A stretch of 64,000 nt of DNA, from assembly GCA_949130495.1 (NCBI GenBank), contig OX422222.1, positions 272,666,109 to 272,730,108 of the forward strand. The letters are read 5' to 3'. The notes below the pieces were generated by a model. The model had not been told where the DNA came from and did not search any database. It saw nothing but the letters and a program-made list of their open reading frames with translations. Numbering within the stretch: the first letter of the stretch is position 1; every line of letters starts with the position of its first letter. Shown here in pieces: positions 11,984 to 23,828 of the stretch. The stretch is from Sambucus nigra (taxonomy: Eukaryota; Streptophyta; Magnoliopsida; Dipsacales; Adoxaceae). The translations under genes were made by a program, and so were the position numbers.

Positions 11984-13063
11984 TATAACAATACCCATTT
12001 TCCATATAAAGTTTGGACAGACACAATACGTTGAAGGTGAGGCTCATCTAATAATCTATATCATTCTCAGCACCGAAAGCATAATATGACATTTATAAAT
12101 TCTAAATCAACATGCACAATAAACCATTTGAATAATAAATGATAATAAATAAGTCTGACACCCAACTAGAAACAAAGCCACCAACATAAGTATATTTGAT
12201 CTCATAAAGACTAAGTAATAAACTTCGGGATCAGGCCCATACAATCTCTAAAATAATAAAATAACTGGAAGAAAAATAACAACCTAAACTAGAGTCAATC
12301 GAACTGGAGTGACTAATAAGCAAGTATGACCAGAAGTATGGTCTCCTGTCAGCATTGTTTCTAGTTCCATGAGTAACCCTTACAATACTACCCACAAGAA
12401 ATAACTCATCCATTATACATTTTAAATGGTATTGGGTTCATTTTCAATTGTTTACATAATATGTATAGGTAATTAACCGTTTAATTACCCAAAATCCATC
12501 CCCAATTAATATTCTTACTTTAGGAATTAACTATCTAGTTAATTGTTAAGTTCCTCAATTGTAGATAGCGACAAAAAAATCTATTTTTAATTAAATATCC
12601 AGTCACCTGGATAACTTGCCAAATACTTGCTTAAGTTCTTAAAAATCACCTAAACATTTCTCCGGTCCTAACCTGACCCAAACCCAAAAGAGTCGTTCTA
12701 ACGAAATTATACCTCCTTCAAATGAAATCTATAGTTTCATTTTAATGACATCATGTCTCATTCAAATGATTGCCTATTCTCATTCTAATGACCTTTTGAT
12801 GAGGTTCAAACGACTGGGAAGAAGCCCCGATCTACTTGTGTTTTCCTATACGTGTTTCATATTTTCAAACCCAACTTTCATCCCAATGCTTTATCCAATT
12901 TTATTTTAATGAATATAAGTTCCCCATGATCTAACAACACTTTTTAGATGATTATTAACATAAGATTACACCTCAAAAATCTAGAAAATTAATCTAACCT
13001 TGGATTTCATCTAACCTAATATTTATGGTCAAATTTCCTATCTAATCATTCTCAAATTTCAAG
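11984..13063 (-). repeat. Left (3') LTR of chromovirus B, distal part
   Basis: It aligns by eye with 30271-32020, for example at CATAATATGACATTTATAAA, CCACCAACATAAGTATA, CTTACAATA(C/T)TACC and TTAATATTCTTACTTTAGG. Two blocks present in the right LTR are missing here: about 30655-30943, opposite 12350-12360, and about 31045-31440, opposite about 12460. The LTR is interrupted at 13063 by Sirevirus-like element I and resumes at 18886. Confidence 0.85.
12685..12815. promoter_or_regulatory. Cluster of decayed TTCGAA-type palindromes in the left LTR of B
   Basis: GTCGTTCTAACGAA, CTTCAAATGAAAT, TCATTCAAATGATT, TCATTCTAATGACC and GGTTCAAACGAC follow each other within about 130 bases. All are variants of a (T/C)C(A/G)TTCGAA(T/C)GA palindrome. 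The same cluster, better preserved, is in the right LTR at 31690-31800. The function is unknown; the position in the LTR suggests a cis-regulatory block. Confidence 0.6.
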
Positions 13064-14065
13064 CGTAAGGACATAATTTCCTTAGTCCATAGTTTACATA
13101 GAATATGTTATATAACGCTATAACCGTCATAGAAGTTCATGTTCATATATTCATAAAGGCGGATTCGGATTTAAAGCATCTTCAACATATGCGTAATATG
13201 AGGTATTATTACATATAGAATGTGTTTAAGTTTCGTAAATGCTTTACTTTAGTATTGGGATATTTTTCAAAACTGTTTTTGTAAAGTTGAGGCATCTTTT
13301 ATAAGTCAAAATTAATGTTTTCAGACCTATAGGCGAGCTTTTTAAAATGACATTTTCTCATCCCCTTCGTTCAAATGACATTGACATGTGTTCAAAACAA
13401 GAACTTCTAACGACATGAAATATCATTTGAAGGGTCATTCTAACGACATCGCATGTCATTCGAACGAATTCTATCGACATGTGCCCCCTCAAAAATTTTG
13501 ATCAATTATAAATAATTGTTTTGAAGACCTTTTTCATTAAGACTTTTAATAGACAAAAACTACTTTTTGGGAGACCTTCAGTTTTCATCTTTTAGGTTTA
13601 AAAACCTTGCTTTTGATTAACGAAAACATCCCAATTCTTTTGAATCATATGTAGAACCCAAGATACCTTTTGAAAGTTTTATCTTTATGGAGTGCCATCT
13701 CTACTGCTGATTGGTGGTTTTTGTTGGAGCTGCTTGCTGATGACTACAGTTATTGACGTTTTAGAGGGGATGTTTGCTAGTTGATAGGCTGCGGTCTATG
13801 TGGGTTTGCTATGATAAATTCATTGCAGGTTTTATTATGTAGTTCGTAAGTTTCGATTTATGTTATATAGTGAAATAATGGTTAAACCCCAATTTTTTTC
13901 TCGAACCTTGAGATTTGTGATTGTTTGAATTTGTATATTTGATTTATATCACATAGATGCATGATTAGGGTTTAATTACTTTTTACAAAAGATTGACTCT
14001 AATTAAATAAATTTAAATTTGGAAATTCGCAAATTAAATTGATAATCTATATCATGCACTTTACA
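13064..14065 (+). repeat. Left LTR of element I
   Basis: It starts (T>C)GTAAGGACATAATTTCC and ends CACTTTACA. It pairs with 17777-18880 along its length, including TCTTCAACATATGCG, GTGTTTAAGTTTCGTAAATGC and CTACTGCTGATTGGTGG versus CTACCGATTGGTGG. Around 13370-13480 it carries several variants of the TTCGAA palindrome. It is about 100 bases shorter than its partner because a palindrome-containing block is missing. Confidence 0.9.
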
Positions 14066-14067
14066 AA

Positions 14068-14083
14068 TTAGTATCAGAGCAGG
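14068..14083 (+). other. Primer binding site of element I
   Basis: TTAGTATCAGAGCAGG follows the left LTR after two bases. It matches the TGGTATCAGAGC motif complementary to the 3' end of plant initiator methionine tRNA, with one change. Confidence 0.85.
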
Positions 14084-14179
14084 TTACTCTAATTTATCGA
14101 GTGATTCTTTTTCCACAAATTTTTGTGATATCGATTCTTTTTGAAAAATCTAAATTTGAAAATTTTTACCATTTTTTTG

Positions 14180-16118
14180 ATGAAGAACTAATATAATCAG
14201 TTGGCCGTCTTTGATGGTACGAATTATGCCTATTAGAAAGCCCGCATAAAATCTGGTTTAAAGACTATTGATGAACGTCTATGGACTATTTGTGAAAGAG
14301 GGTGGACTCCTCCCATTGTCACCGTTAATAATGTCATAAATTCCAAACCAGTATCGATTTGGACCAAGGATGATTATAAATGGAGTAATTTTAACTCCCA
14401 TGGCCTAAGCGCACTTTTTGGAGCCATCACCCTTGACGAGTTCTGTCATATAATGATGTACACTACGCCTAAAGAGGCATGGCATATCCTCCACTTGACA
14501 GATGAGGGTACCAACACAGTTAAGGTGTCTAAGTTGCAAAATTTGACTACCCAGTTTGAGACTATCACCATGTCAGAGTCCAAGTGTTTTGACGAGTTTT
14601 ATGATAGATTGTTAAACATAATCAATAAGAGTTTTAATTTGGGTGAGGAACTTGAGGACATGAGGGTTGTAAAAAAGATTTTTAGGTCACTCCCACCTCG
14701 TCTTGTTCCTAAGGTCACTGTTTTAAATTCTATGGGAGTATTAGATACACTTAGGTTAGAAGAACTCGTAGGAGACCTTCAAATTTATGAGATCGACATG
14801 TTTCCCAAAACCAATAAGCCTAAGGATAGTGGGATTAAACTTAAGGCGCAATCTATAAAAGGTGAATAAGTGTCTGGGAAGAAAGATAAGAAGAATAAAG
14901 AAAGAGTTTGCGAGTTCGAGTCTGAGGGATAGTTTTCATTTGATGATGTGACTATGTTTGCTAAATTTTTTAAAAAGTTTCTCAAAATTTTCAAAGAAAA
15001 TTCTTCCCATAAAAGGATGTCTGAGAAAAATAAAAAGAAAGAAGATGCCAATGAGATCGGTGAGAAAGAGAAAGAGTAAGAGGCGATATGCTTTGAATGC
15101 AAAGGCGAATGGCATAAAGCATTTGAATGTTTCACTATGCTAAAGAGAAAGGGAAAGAAAGTTGTTATGCCAGCCACTCTTAGCGATAGTGATGATAAGG
15201 TAAATGATTCTGGCCATGAGTCATCACACGGTATTTTTATCCTTTATGGAAAGTCAAATGAGCACACTTAGTTTGTCCCATGGTGATGAGGACACTTGTG
15301 TACGTAAGAGCCCCAGTGATGATTTGAGTGTTTCGAGTGAGAGTGAAAGTGAGGGTGAAAGCGATATCCAAAAAGTGTTTAGAGAATTATATATCGAGAC
15401 CTCAAAAATGAAGAATTTGAATAAGGAGTTAGGTATTAAGGTGTTATATTTGGAGAGAAAGATATAATTTTTGAGGGGATATAATGCGTCGGCAAGTCAA
15501 CTCGAGCATGTGAAGGTTTTTTTAAGTGAGCAGTTGATCGTCTTAGGCCGGGAAAAGAGTGAACTTACATACCGTGTGTTCCAACTCGAGATAGATCTCG
15601 AACGTACCTGGAAGGTCGAGTTTGTTATAGACGATACATCTAAAAAGGTAGGAAAGATTCTCCTCAGTCCCACTTTGGCTAATGTTGAGAGATTAGGAAT
15701 AGGTCATGACGGTGCATCTACTTCCCATGTTACACCCGAGCCGATTACCGAGTTTGTGATAGATCCATATGGTTCTCAACCTAACCCACCTAGGTGTCCA
15801 TTACCCTATATGAGAGTGTGTCTTAGAAATTTGAAGAGAGGTGTTCCTAGGCCTGTGTATGTTTGCTCCCATTATAACAAGAGAGGACACCTTAGGGAAT
15901 TGTGTTTTAAGTTGGGTAGTGTATCACATAGATTTTTGTCATGTGTTCCCACACACGCACGCACACATGATAGTTTGCAGGATCCTGTGCATCACATGAG
16001 AGAGTTTGTACATATTAGAAAGCAGATTAAATGTTTAGTCAAGACTTCACATGAATTGATGAATGTTTTTCATAGGATGTCAACACCTTTGAAAAACTCC
16101 TCTGCATTTAGTGGTTGA
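14180..16118 (+). pseudogene. Gag polyprotein of element I (UBN2-type, with zinc knuckles)
   Basis: The frame begins at ATG 14180 with a stop at codon 4. It then reads FDGTNYAY, a stop, KARIKSGLKTI and ERGWTPP, the typical start of Sirevirus Gag. A clean stretch at 14453-14869 contains EAWHILHLTDEGTNTVKVSK and ELVGDLQIYEIDMFP, the UBN2-type gag core. Near 15091-15135 CFECKGEWHKAFEC is an intact CX2CX4HX4C knuckle. A second knuckle near 15862 reads CSHYNKRGHLRELC, with its second Cys changed to Tyr. The region between is acidic and coiled-coil-like. Several stops separate the pieces. Gag would package element RNA into particles. Confidence 0.85.
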
Positions 16119-17762
16119 GGTTTAGACTTGTTAGCTAGCATAAGATGTTTTGCATGATGATATTTTATGCCTAGTGTGTTCCAATTTTGTATATATTCTT
16201 TTTCCATTTTGATATATTTTTCAAAAAACCCAAAAAGATTTTTATTTTTGAAATTTTTTGGAAAAATACGAAAATATTTTCTATTTTTTAATAAGATATT
16301 GAAAAAGGCAAAAAGATATATTTTGATAATTTTTTTTGAAAAAAACAAAAAGAATTTTGTATTTTTTTACACAGTTTATGGATGGACATTTAGGATGACC
16401 AAGTCACAATATCATTCCATATTCGTGAGACTATTTCATAGTGTTTTGAGATGATACATCATTTCATCTGTGTGATTTAAAATGTTTCAACTCATTAAGA
16501 TGAGATTTGAGATTACTTTCTATATGTTTGATTCATGATATCCTTTAATGCACACTTGCATAGATTTATATGATTGTTGTGCTTGTATATCACATGTATC
16601 CTGTCTTTAAAACGAACCATATGCGATAAAATTTGAAAATGAAAGTAGTGCATGTAAGAACCATTGCTCATGATGAATTTGTTTAATATAAAAATATAAT
16701 GAATGAACACGGGAAAAGGGCTATGAAAGGAACACATGTCCTTTGTGATAAAGCCCCCATTTAAATGAGAAAAAAGCGTGACATTGTAAAAAGTAGCCAA
16801 GGTCTAAAGAGTTTGGAAAGAACCAAAAAAGTGTGGCATTATAAAAAGTAGCCAAGGCCAATCTAGTTTAGTTTGATATGATCATTCAAAAGATTAGAAT
16901 TGAATAGAAAAATATGATCATTATTATATATGGGGGAGTTTGGTTGGAAATATGTTAACGAATTTGCACGTCCTGACAAAGCCTTGAAAAATCATTACAT
17001 AGTTTTAGACGTTATTGGTGTGGAAATGATTTTAGACTTTGATTTGTTGATTAGATTGAGTTGATGTCATTTTAATTCAATAATTTTTACACCTAAGGAT
17101 GATTTTGAGTTCATTCATTAGGAGTATCTATATTCATCGTGCATATTTTGTTGTATGTATGTTTGAGTTGATTTACCTATTGAATATGTTCACACCCATT
17201 CATTCAATTTCTATGATTTTGTTATCTTAGTGTAAATTCATAGTGTGTGTTGTTTTTGTAAAAAAAATTCTTAAAAAATGTTGAAAAATAAAAAAGAGTA
17301 TGTGGAGCCTTTCGAGTTAATCCTTGCATGAGCGTAGTTGATTTATTCATGATGTTTTGCTATGCTTGTGGTGACACTCCGTATTTATTTTTGTTTATTC
17401 TTTTCCTTATCTATTTCGAATAAATAAAAAGAGGGAGAACGAATTATGAATTATGGGGGAGATTAAAATTTACTTGATTTGATTTGATACTTGATTTATG
17501 TTATGTCATTTCAAACTCGATACGTCACAAAGGTATTTATTTTGTTTATTGTGTGTAGAACTTTGATGATCATTTGGATAATACACAAAATAAGCATAAG
17601 GAAAGCAAAGAGATTTGAAGATTTCAAAGTTGAAGATTTTTTAAGAATTTGAAGACTTGCATTTTTAGTATCTTTTCGATTTTTGGGTTGCATGGGAGGG
17701 TATTTGATTTGTATAGGTATTTTATTGATAATTCGGATGTTTTTATTTTGTACCAGCATAAG
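16119..17762 (+). other. 3' noncoding region of element I
   Basis: Directly after gag comes AT-rich sequence with repeated CAAAAAGATTTTT-type words. Then TATGGATGGACATTTAGGATGA with AGTCACAATATCATTCCATA corresponds to 54968-55003 downstream of RNase H in Sirevirus III. All of pol is therefore missing between the two points. Two inner polypurine-like motifs, GAGGGAGAA at 17431 and ATGGGGGAGATT at 17453, precede the final tract, as is common in Sireviruses. Short open frames here (for example 16167-16454) look accidental. Confidence 0.7.
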
Positions 17763-17776
17763 CATAGGGGGAAATT
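17763..17776 (+). other. Polypurine tract of element I
   Basis: CATAGGGGGAAATT immediately precedes the TGTAAGG start of the right LTR and matches the Sirevirus type GCCAAAGGGGGAGATT before TG. Confidence 0.8.
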
Positions 17777-18880
17777 TGTAAGGACATAATTTTCTTAGTC
17801 CATAGTTTACATAGAGTATGTCGTATACTGCCAAAACCGTTAAAGAAGTTCACGTTCGTACATTCAAGAAGACGGATTCGAGTTTCAAGCATCTTCAACA
17901 TATGCGCAACATGAGGTATAATTTCATATAGAATGTGTTTAAGTTTCGTAAATGCTTTATTTTAGTATTGGGATATTTTTCGAAACTATTTTTATAAAAC
18001 CGAGCCATTTTTTCTTACTCAAAATTAATTTGTTATGACCTGTAGGCGAGATTTTTAAAATAATATTTTCTTGCTCCCGTCATTCAGATGACAAGGCAAT
18101 GTCATTCAAACGATAGCTTCTAATAACATGCAATCTCATTTAAAGGGTCATTCGAAGGGTCATTTATGATTTTCTTCAAATGAACTCGTATTTTTTTTGG
18201 TTTTTTTAAGGATAGTTTTTAAGGTAGTTAGTAACGACATCAGATGCCATTCAAACGACATGGCATGTCATTCGAATGACTTTTATCAACATGCGCCGCT
18301 CAAGATTTTTTGATCAACTATAAATACCTGTTTTGAAGACCTTTTTCTTTAAGACTATTGATGCTCGAAAACTACTTTTGGGAGGACCTTTAGCCTTCAT
18401 CTTTTAGGGTAAAAAACCTTATTTTTTATTCACCAAAACATCCCAATTATTTTGTGAATCATTTGTGGAACCCAAAATACTTCTTGGAAGTTATCTTTGT
18501 GGAATGACATATTTACTACCGATTGGTGGTTCATGTCATAGTTTCTTTCTGATGACTGTAGTCATTAAGGTTCTCGAGGGGATCTTTCTTGGTTGATAGG
18601 CTGCGGTTTATGTGGGTTTGTTGCGGTAATTTATTGCATATTTCAGTGTGTAATTTGTACGTTGAGATTTATGTTATATAGTGAAATAAAGGTTTTACCC
18701 AAAAGGGGTGTTTTCCTAAACCTTGAGATTTGTGATTGTTTAAATTTGCGTATTTTATTTATATCACATAGATGCATGATTAGGGCTTAATTAATTTGAA
18801 TGAAATATTGACTATAATTAAATAAATTTAAAATTGGAAATTTGAGAATTAAGTTGATAATCGATACCGCACATTTTACA
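17777..18880 (+). repeat. Right LTR of element I
   Basis: It starts TGTAAGGACATAATTTTC and ends GCACATTTTACA, next to the TCAAG target duplication. It holds an additional palindrome block (about 18160-18270, with TTCAAATGAACTCG and CATTCAAACGACATGGCATG) absent from the left LTR. The many differences between the two LTRs indicate an old insertion. Confidence 0.9.
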
Positions 18881-18885
18881 TCAAG

Positions 18886-19703
18886 GCTTAATACATGAAT
18901 TATAATCTTCAATTCATCACTCCTACAACATGACTTTTAAGGTTTAATCCGTAATAAACGCGATACTTAATTTTGGGATTTATCACCAATTAGTTTAATC
19001 CTTAAACATCATTGTTTCAGATTTATTCTTCAAATTCATAAAGTTCATTCCAATTATTCAAATCATCAATTTAACTAATTAGCCCAAAAAGTTCTATGAG
19101 AAATACACAAGTGAATTAAGAACGAATTGGAATTGACTTAGCAAGAAAATTCTTCCCTCAAACGATTTATTGGAGATCTCCTTCTATTAGATCCTTGACC
19201 TTCCTCCCTTTTCCATCCTTGCAAACATCTAAAATGGCTATAGAGATAATAGGTTTGTATTGTTATAGTTGGGAAATGACTTCTCAATTTTTAATTACCC
19301 AATTATAATCACTAATCCTGAGTAATCCATAAACCCCCACATTTAGGCCACCAAACAAGCCCAAAACCATATTCAGATTGGCCTAATAACTCCCTTATTG
19401 GTATACCTACCCCGAGCCTAATTTTTGATAAATGAAATACCTAAACGAGTCCCAAAATCATCGCGAAACGTTCCAAAACTATATATATCCCAATTACACA
19501 TTTTGTTATATTAACACACCACATAACAATAATTTAATTAACATACAATTTATTTTCTACGACTAAACATAACATGCGTAAATGAATCATATAAACATGC
19601 AATTATAACTAAGAAATTTATTCACGAATTTATTTGATTAGATTTTACCAAATTACTTTAATTTATATCGATTTAATTTATTATGAAAAATATGGGGTAT
19701 TAC
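18886..19703 (-). repeat. Left (3') LTR of chromovirus B, resumed after element I
   Basis: GGCTTAATACATGAATTATAATC continues the LTR exactly as in 32022-32043 (AGGCTTCATACATGAATTATAATC). It runs through CACACCACATAACAATAATT and ends TATGGGGTATTAC, the minus-strand LTR start. Together with 11984-13063 it makes about 1.9 kb, versus about 2.6 kb for the right LTR. Confidence 0.85.
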
Positions 19704-19716
19704 CCTTCTCCCCACC
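19703..19716 (-). other. Polypurine tract of chromovirus B
   Basis: On the minus strand GGTGGGGAGAAGGG directly precedes the LTR start TAATACCCC. This fits a gypsy polypurine tract and fixes the 3' end of the internal region. Confidence 0.8.
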
Positions 19717-19724
19717 AATAATGG

Positions 19725-21140
19725 AATTTCATCCATGGAATTCTAAACATACCTGACTAGAAGAGCTTTGGATACTTCACTTGCATATCGTCCTCGGTCT
19801 TACACGTCAACTCATCCTCACTGTGATGTCCCCATTGCACGCATAATAAAGGAACAACTTTAAAACAAAGTCTACGCTCCCTACGGTCCAGAATAGCTAC
19901 GGGGATCTCCTCATAAGTTATGTGAAGATGAAGCTCAATCTCATTGAGGTCTATATGCTAGAAGGCTATCTCACCCTAAGAAATCTCTGCAATGATGAAA
20001 AGTGGAAAACACCACGTGTCCTCTATAAATGATTTGCTAATGCTAATCGATATGCCACATGTCTAATACTCTTAATAATTTGGAATGGTCCAACCTACCT
20101 AGGAGTTACCTTTATTTTTTCCCCTAAAATGCTCACACCCTTCATGGGAGGCACCTTGATCTGCACCTTATTACCGGCCTCAAAACCTAAGTGCCTCCTA
20201 TTTGCATCAGCATAGCTCTTCTACCTATCCTCAATAATCCAAATCCTAGCCCAAATCATCTCCACCTTCTTTGAGGTAATCCTGAATGAACTCTAGTTCA
20301 ATAAGTTTGTTCTCCCCCACTTTCATACATGCAAGGGTGAATGACAAGGCCTCCCATATAAAGCCTCAAAAGGTTCCATGCCAATAGTAAATTGTTAACT
20401 ACTATTGTAAGAAAACTCCACCATTAGAAAGTACTGATCATAATAACCTTTGAAATCTAATATTCACATCCGTAGAATATCCACTAACATCAAATTTACT
20501 TTCTCCGTTTGACGATCCGTCTATGGGTGGTACGAGGTACTCAACCTCAACTCCACCCCAATGTCTTCTAGAAAATCCTCCAAAAGTGGGACACAAATGT
20601 CTTGTACTTATCCGATATGATATTAAGACATACTCCATGCAACTTCATAATCTCTTCAAAGAAAATCTTAGCATACTTATTTGAAGTTAATCTGTCTAAA
20701 CTAGAAAAAAGTGAGCTACCTTTGTCAAACGGTCAGTGATTACCTAGATAGAATCATATCCGACGTAGGTATCCTTGTGATAAAATCCAAGGAAATGCTT
20801 TCCCACTTCCACATCGTAATCTCAAGAGGCTATAGCACACCCACGGGTTTCTAATAGTCCACCTTCACCAAGTGTCATGTGGATCACTTGGAAACAAAAA
20901 ATGGCTATGCCCTTCTACATACCTTCCCTCTAATACTGGTGCCTTATGTTTTGATACATCTTATCCTATCGAACATACTGTAAAATGTGACCCATAAGCC
21001 ACTGTCATAATGGCTCATCTGAACTCCTTATCCCCTGGAACTACCAACCTTCCTTGAAATCTGAAATCCGGTGTCTTAGCCAATTAAATAGTGCTCTACT
21101 CCTTTAACTAATGATTGCTTAACCATCTCCCGGATAAGAT
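19725..21140 (-). pseudogene. Integrase and chromodomain-like tail of chromovirus B
   Basis: Minus-strand translation near 20790-20875 gives KPVGVL, a stop, PLEITMWKWESISLDF, the counterpart of the P.GLLQPLPIP.WKWE.I.MDF block at the start of the integrase core. FFEEIMKLHGVC and IISDKY follow near 20600-20670, and PMKGVSILGEK with WVGPF near 20080-20150 as the C-terminal GPY/F-type region. At 19765-19900 EIPVAILDRRERRL, then VQWGHHSEDE and TEDDMQVKYPKLF match the chromodomain-bearing C-terminus of Tekay elements. Stops and frameshifts are frequent. Integrase would insert cDNA; the chromodomain would steer it to chromatin. Confidence 0.8.
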
Positions 21141-21179
21141 AGTCCTTTTACCTATGCTTTCATGAGTCAAATTATGATC

Positions 21180-22682
21180 TTAGGCGTGATGGTGAGAACT
21201 ACCATAAAAGCACATGTTAAATCATCATCAGTATGAAGTGATTTCCATTTTACCTTCCACAATGTCACTAACTCCATTATTGGCTTATAGCTCAAAGCAT
21301 CCATCACAAATTTTGCCTTTTTAAGGTGGTATTGAATATCAAACTGTTAGTTTTTCATAAACTCAATCCATCTCTATTGTCTCATGTTCAACTCTCTCTG
21401 CATGAACAAGTACTATAGGCTCTTATGGTATGTGAATAACCAAAATTTCTCCCCCAGGAGATGATGCCTCTAAATATGTAAATAAAATACCATAGCTACA
21501 AACTCCAAATCATGTGTGGGGTAATTACTCTCATGAGTCTTAAACTTTCAAGAAGCATAAGCAATTGGCCTCTCTTACTGATTCAACACCCCTCTATGTC
21601 CTCACAAGGATGCATTTGCAAAAACCTTAAAGTGAATCCATATATGAGGTAAAGCAAGTACTAGAGCCATAGTCAACCTGAACTTTAGCTCATCAAAATC
21701 CCCCTAATACACATTATTTCAAATAAATGGTACATCCTTCCTCATCAGTTTCATCATAGTCTCGACTATCGTTGAGAACACCTAAATGAACCAACGGTAG
21801 TACCCTGCCAATCCTAGAAACTACGCGCCTCCATAGGTGTACTAGGTTGTCCCCTCTTTATTACTATAAAAACCTTTCCTTGATCTATCGATATCCACCT
21901 CTTAGATACTATGTGGACCAAGAACTGTAACTTCCATAACCAAAAACCACATTTCTCAAACATAGCATAAACTGGATGGTCCTGTAATGTCTATAAGACT
22001 ACCCATAAATGTTGTGCACGCTCCTCTGTGGTTTGAGAATAAATAAGTAAGTCATTTATGAACACAATGATGAACCAATCTAGTAAGTACCTAAACACCA
22101 TATTCATTAGGTCCATAAACATTTTTGGTACATTGGTGAGACTAAAATTCATAACAAAGAACTCATACAACCCATATCTCGTCTGAAATGTTGTCTTCGG
22201 GACATCATGGTCTTGATTCCTCAGCTGATGATACCTCAATCTCAAATTGATCTTAGAAAAATACACTTCACCCCTCAGTTGGTCGAACAAGTCATCAATA
22301 CGGGATAACGGATACGTGTTCCGTATAGTGACCTTTTTTTAACTCTTTATATAATCAATGAAAACTCTCAATGATCGGTCCTTCTTCTTAAAGAACAAAA
22401 TCGAAGCACCCCAAGACAAAGTACTCCTCCAAATAAATCTCTAACCTAGTAACTGCTGAATCTTATCTCTAATCTCTCTCATCTCTAAAGGATCCATACA
22501 ATACGGTGCACGTGTGATGGGTCTCGTACCTTAAATCAATTCAATCAAAAACTCAATCTCTTTGCTAGGTTGTAACTCTGGAATCCCTCTAAATACATCA
22601 GAAAACTCGCTAACAACTTGGATGGAATCTAAAGAAACAATGACCTTAGAATAAGTCTCCTCATCAATGCAATACAAATGCG
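21180..22682 (-). pseudogene. Reverse transcriptase and RNase H of chromovirus B
   Basis: The RT begins in the minus frame with SEFSDVFRGIPELQP near 22600 and RAPYCMDPLEMREIRDKIQQ near 22470. A clean 99-residue piece at 21991-22290 carries [32 protein letters not shown] and [10 protein letters not shown]. The catalytic FIDD has become FIND, so one essential Asp is lost. RNase H follows with IAYAS at 21570, SNYPTHDLEFVAMVF at 21510-21550 and AKFVMDALSYKP near 21290-21330. Sirevirus-like element II separates this part from the protease. Confidence 0.85.
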
Positions 22683-23712
22683 TGCTTTAAGGACTTAGTT
22701 TCTATCTTGTCCTTAGTTCCTAGTTTACATCGTGTATAGCGCATTTTATTCCAACCATCAAGGCATTCAAGTTCACAAGTTCAAGAAGACGGCTCCGAAT
22801 ATCTAGAATCTTCAACATCTATGTAACATGAGGTATACTTTAGTATGGACTTGGTTTTGTGTTGCTTAGATTTTTTACTAAGTATTGGGATACTTTTTCT
22901 AAACCGTTTTTTTACAAAATAAGGCATTTTTCAAACCTAATATGTTTTCTGAGATACTTGTAGGTGAGATTTAAAAAATCATTCATGTCATTCAAATAAC
23001 ATTATAATCTTGTTAGATAGGTTATTTGACATCCCAATGTTTTTCAAACGACACTAAGATCTAGTTCTAAGGAGATTTCGTCACCTCCTACAGAAACTTG
23101 TTTCGTGAAACTTTTTGATTAAGACTTTTATTTTACTCAAACTGCAAAATAACTGTAAGATAGTCTTCACTATTTAGGGTAAAAATTGTTTATTATTCAC
23201 ATAAATCAATCCTAATTACTTTTGTTAATGTTCTTTAGATCCCAAATACTTCTGTAATGAAGTTCAATCTTATGGAGTTATCTCTCTACTGCTAATCTTA
23301 GGGATACTCGAAGGTATTTCCTACTGAAGGAGGAACTACAATTCTTGTAATGCCCGAGGGAGTCATTGTTTAGTCAAGGCTGCGGTCTTTATGGGTTCCT
23401 ATGGAAATTCATTACAAATTTCTCTATTGTGTTATAAGTTACAATTTGAAAACATTAGCGAAATAAAGGTTTTTCCCTGTGGGAATTTTTCTTGAATTTG
23501 ATTTTTTTTGAATCTGTGATTATATGCTTTATTAATTTATTTATTGAATCACATAGATGCATGTTTTGGGTCTAATTAAAATTGGATTTTGTGGGATTGA
23601 CATCTAGTTAAATAAGTTAAATCTATTGAAATATTGCGAACTTTGAAATTGGTATCACATCCACGTTCACAAACTAATATTAGATATTTTTTGTCGAGAT
23701 TTTACCTCTTCA
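22683..23712 (+). repeat. Left LTR of element II
   Basis: It pairs with 27527-28451, for example at GTTTACATCGTGTAT, CCAACCATCAAGGCATT, CATGAGGTATACTTT and GGTATCACATCCAC versus GGTATCACATTCAC. It ends TTTTACCTCTTCA before the primer site. The exact first base is uncertain because TGCTTTAAGG differs from TGTAAGAAAA at the other end. Confidence 0.85.
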
Positions 23713-23714
23713 AA

Positions 23715-23730
23715 TTGGTATTATAGCAGG
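23715..23730 (+). other. Primer binding site of element II
   Basis: TTGGTATTATAGCAGG follows the left LTR and is a decayed TTGGTATCAGAGC, the initiator methionine tRNA type. Confidence 0.75.
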
Positions 23731-23828
23731 TTGCTCCAAGTTATAAAGCGATCCATTTTTTGCAAAAAAAAAAATTGTGATATCAATCGTTTTGAAAAAT
23801 CGATTTTAGAAAAATCGCAATTTTTCTA

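Larger units (their letters stand above)
13064..18880 (+). mobile_element. Sirevirus-like element I, gag-only, inserted in LTR of B
   Basis: The element is bounded by two LTRs (13064-14065 and 17777-18880) and flanked by the 5-bp duplication TCAAG (13059-13063 and 18881-18885). It has a primer site after the left LTR, a gag reading region, and a polypurine tract (CATAGGGGGAAATT) before the right LTR. No protease, integrase, RT or RNase H sequence lies between gag and the 3' region. The 3' region matches what follows pol in Sirevirus III. The left LTR starts CG instead of TG, one mutation. Confidence 0.9.
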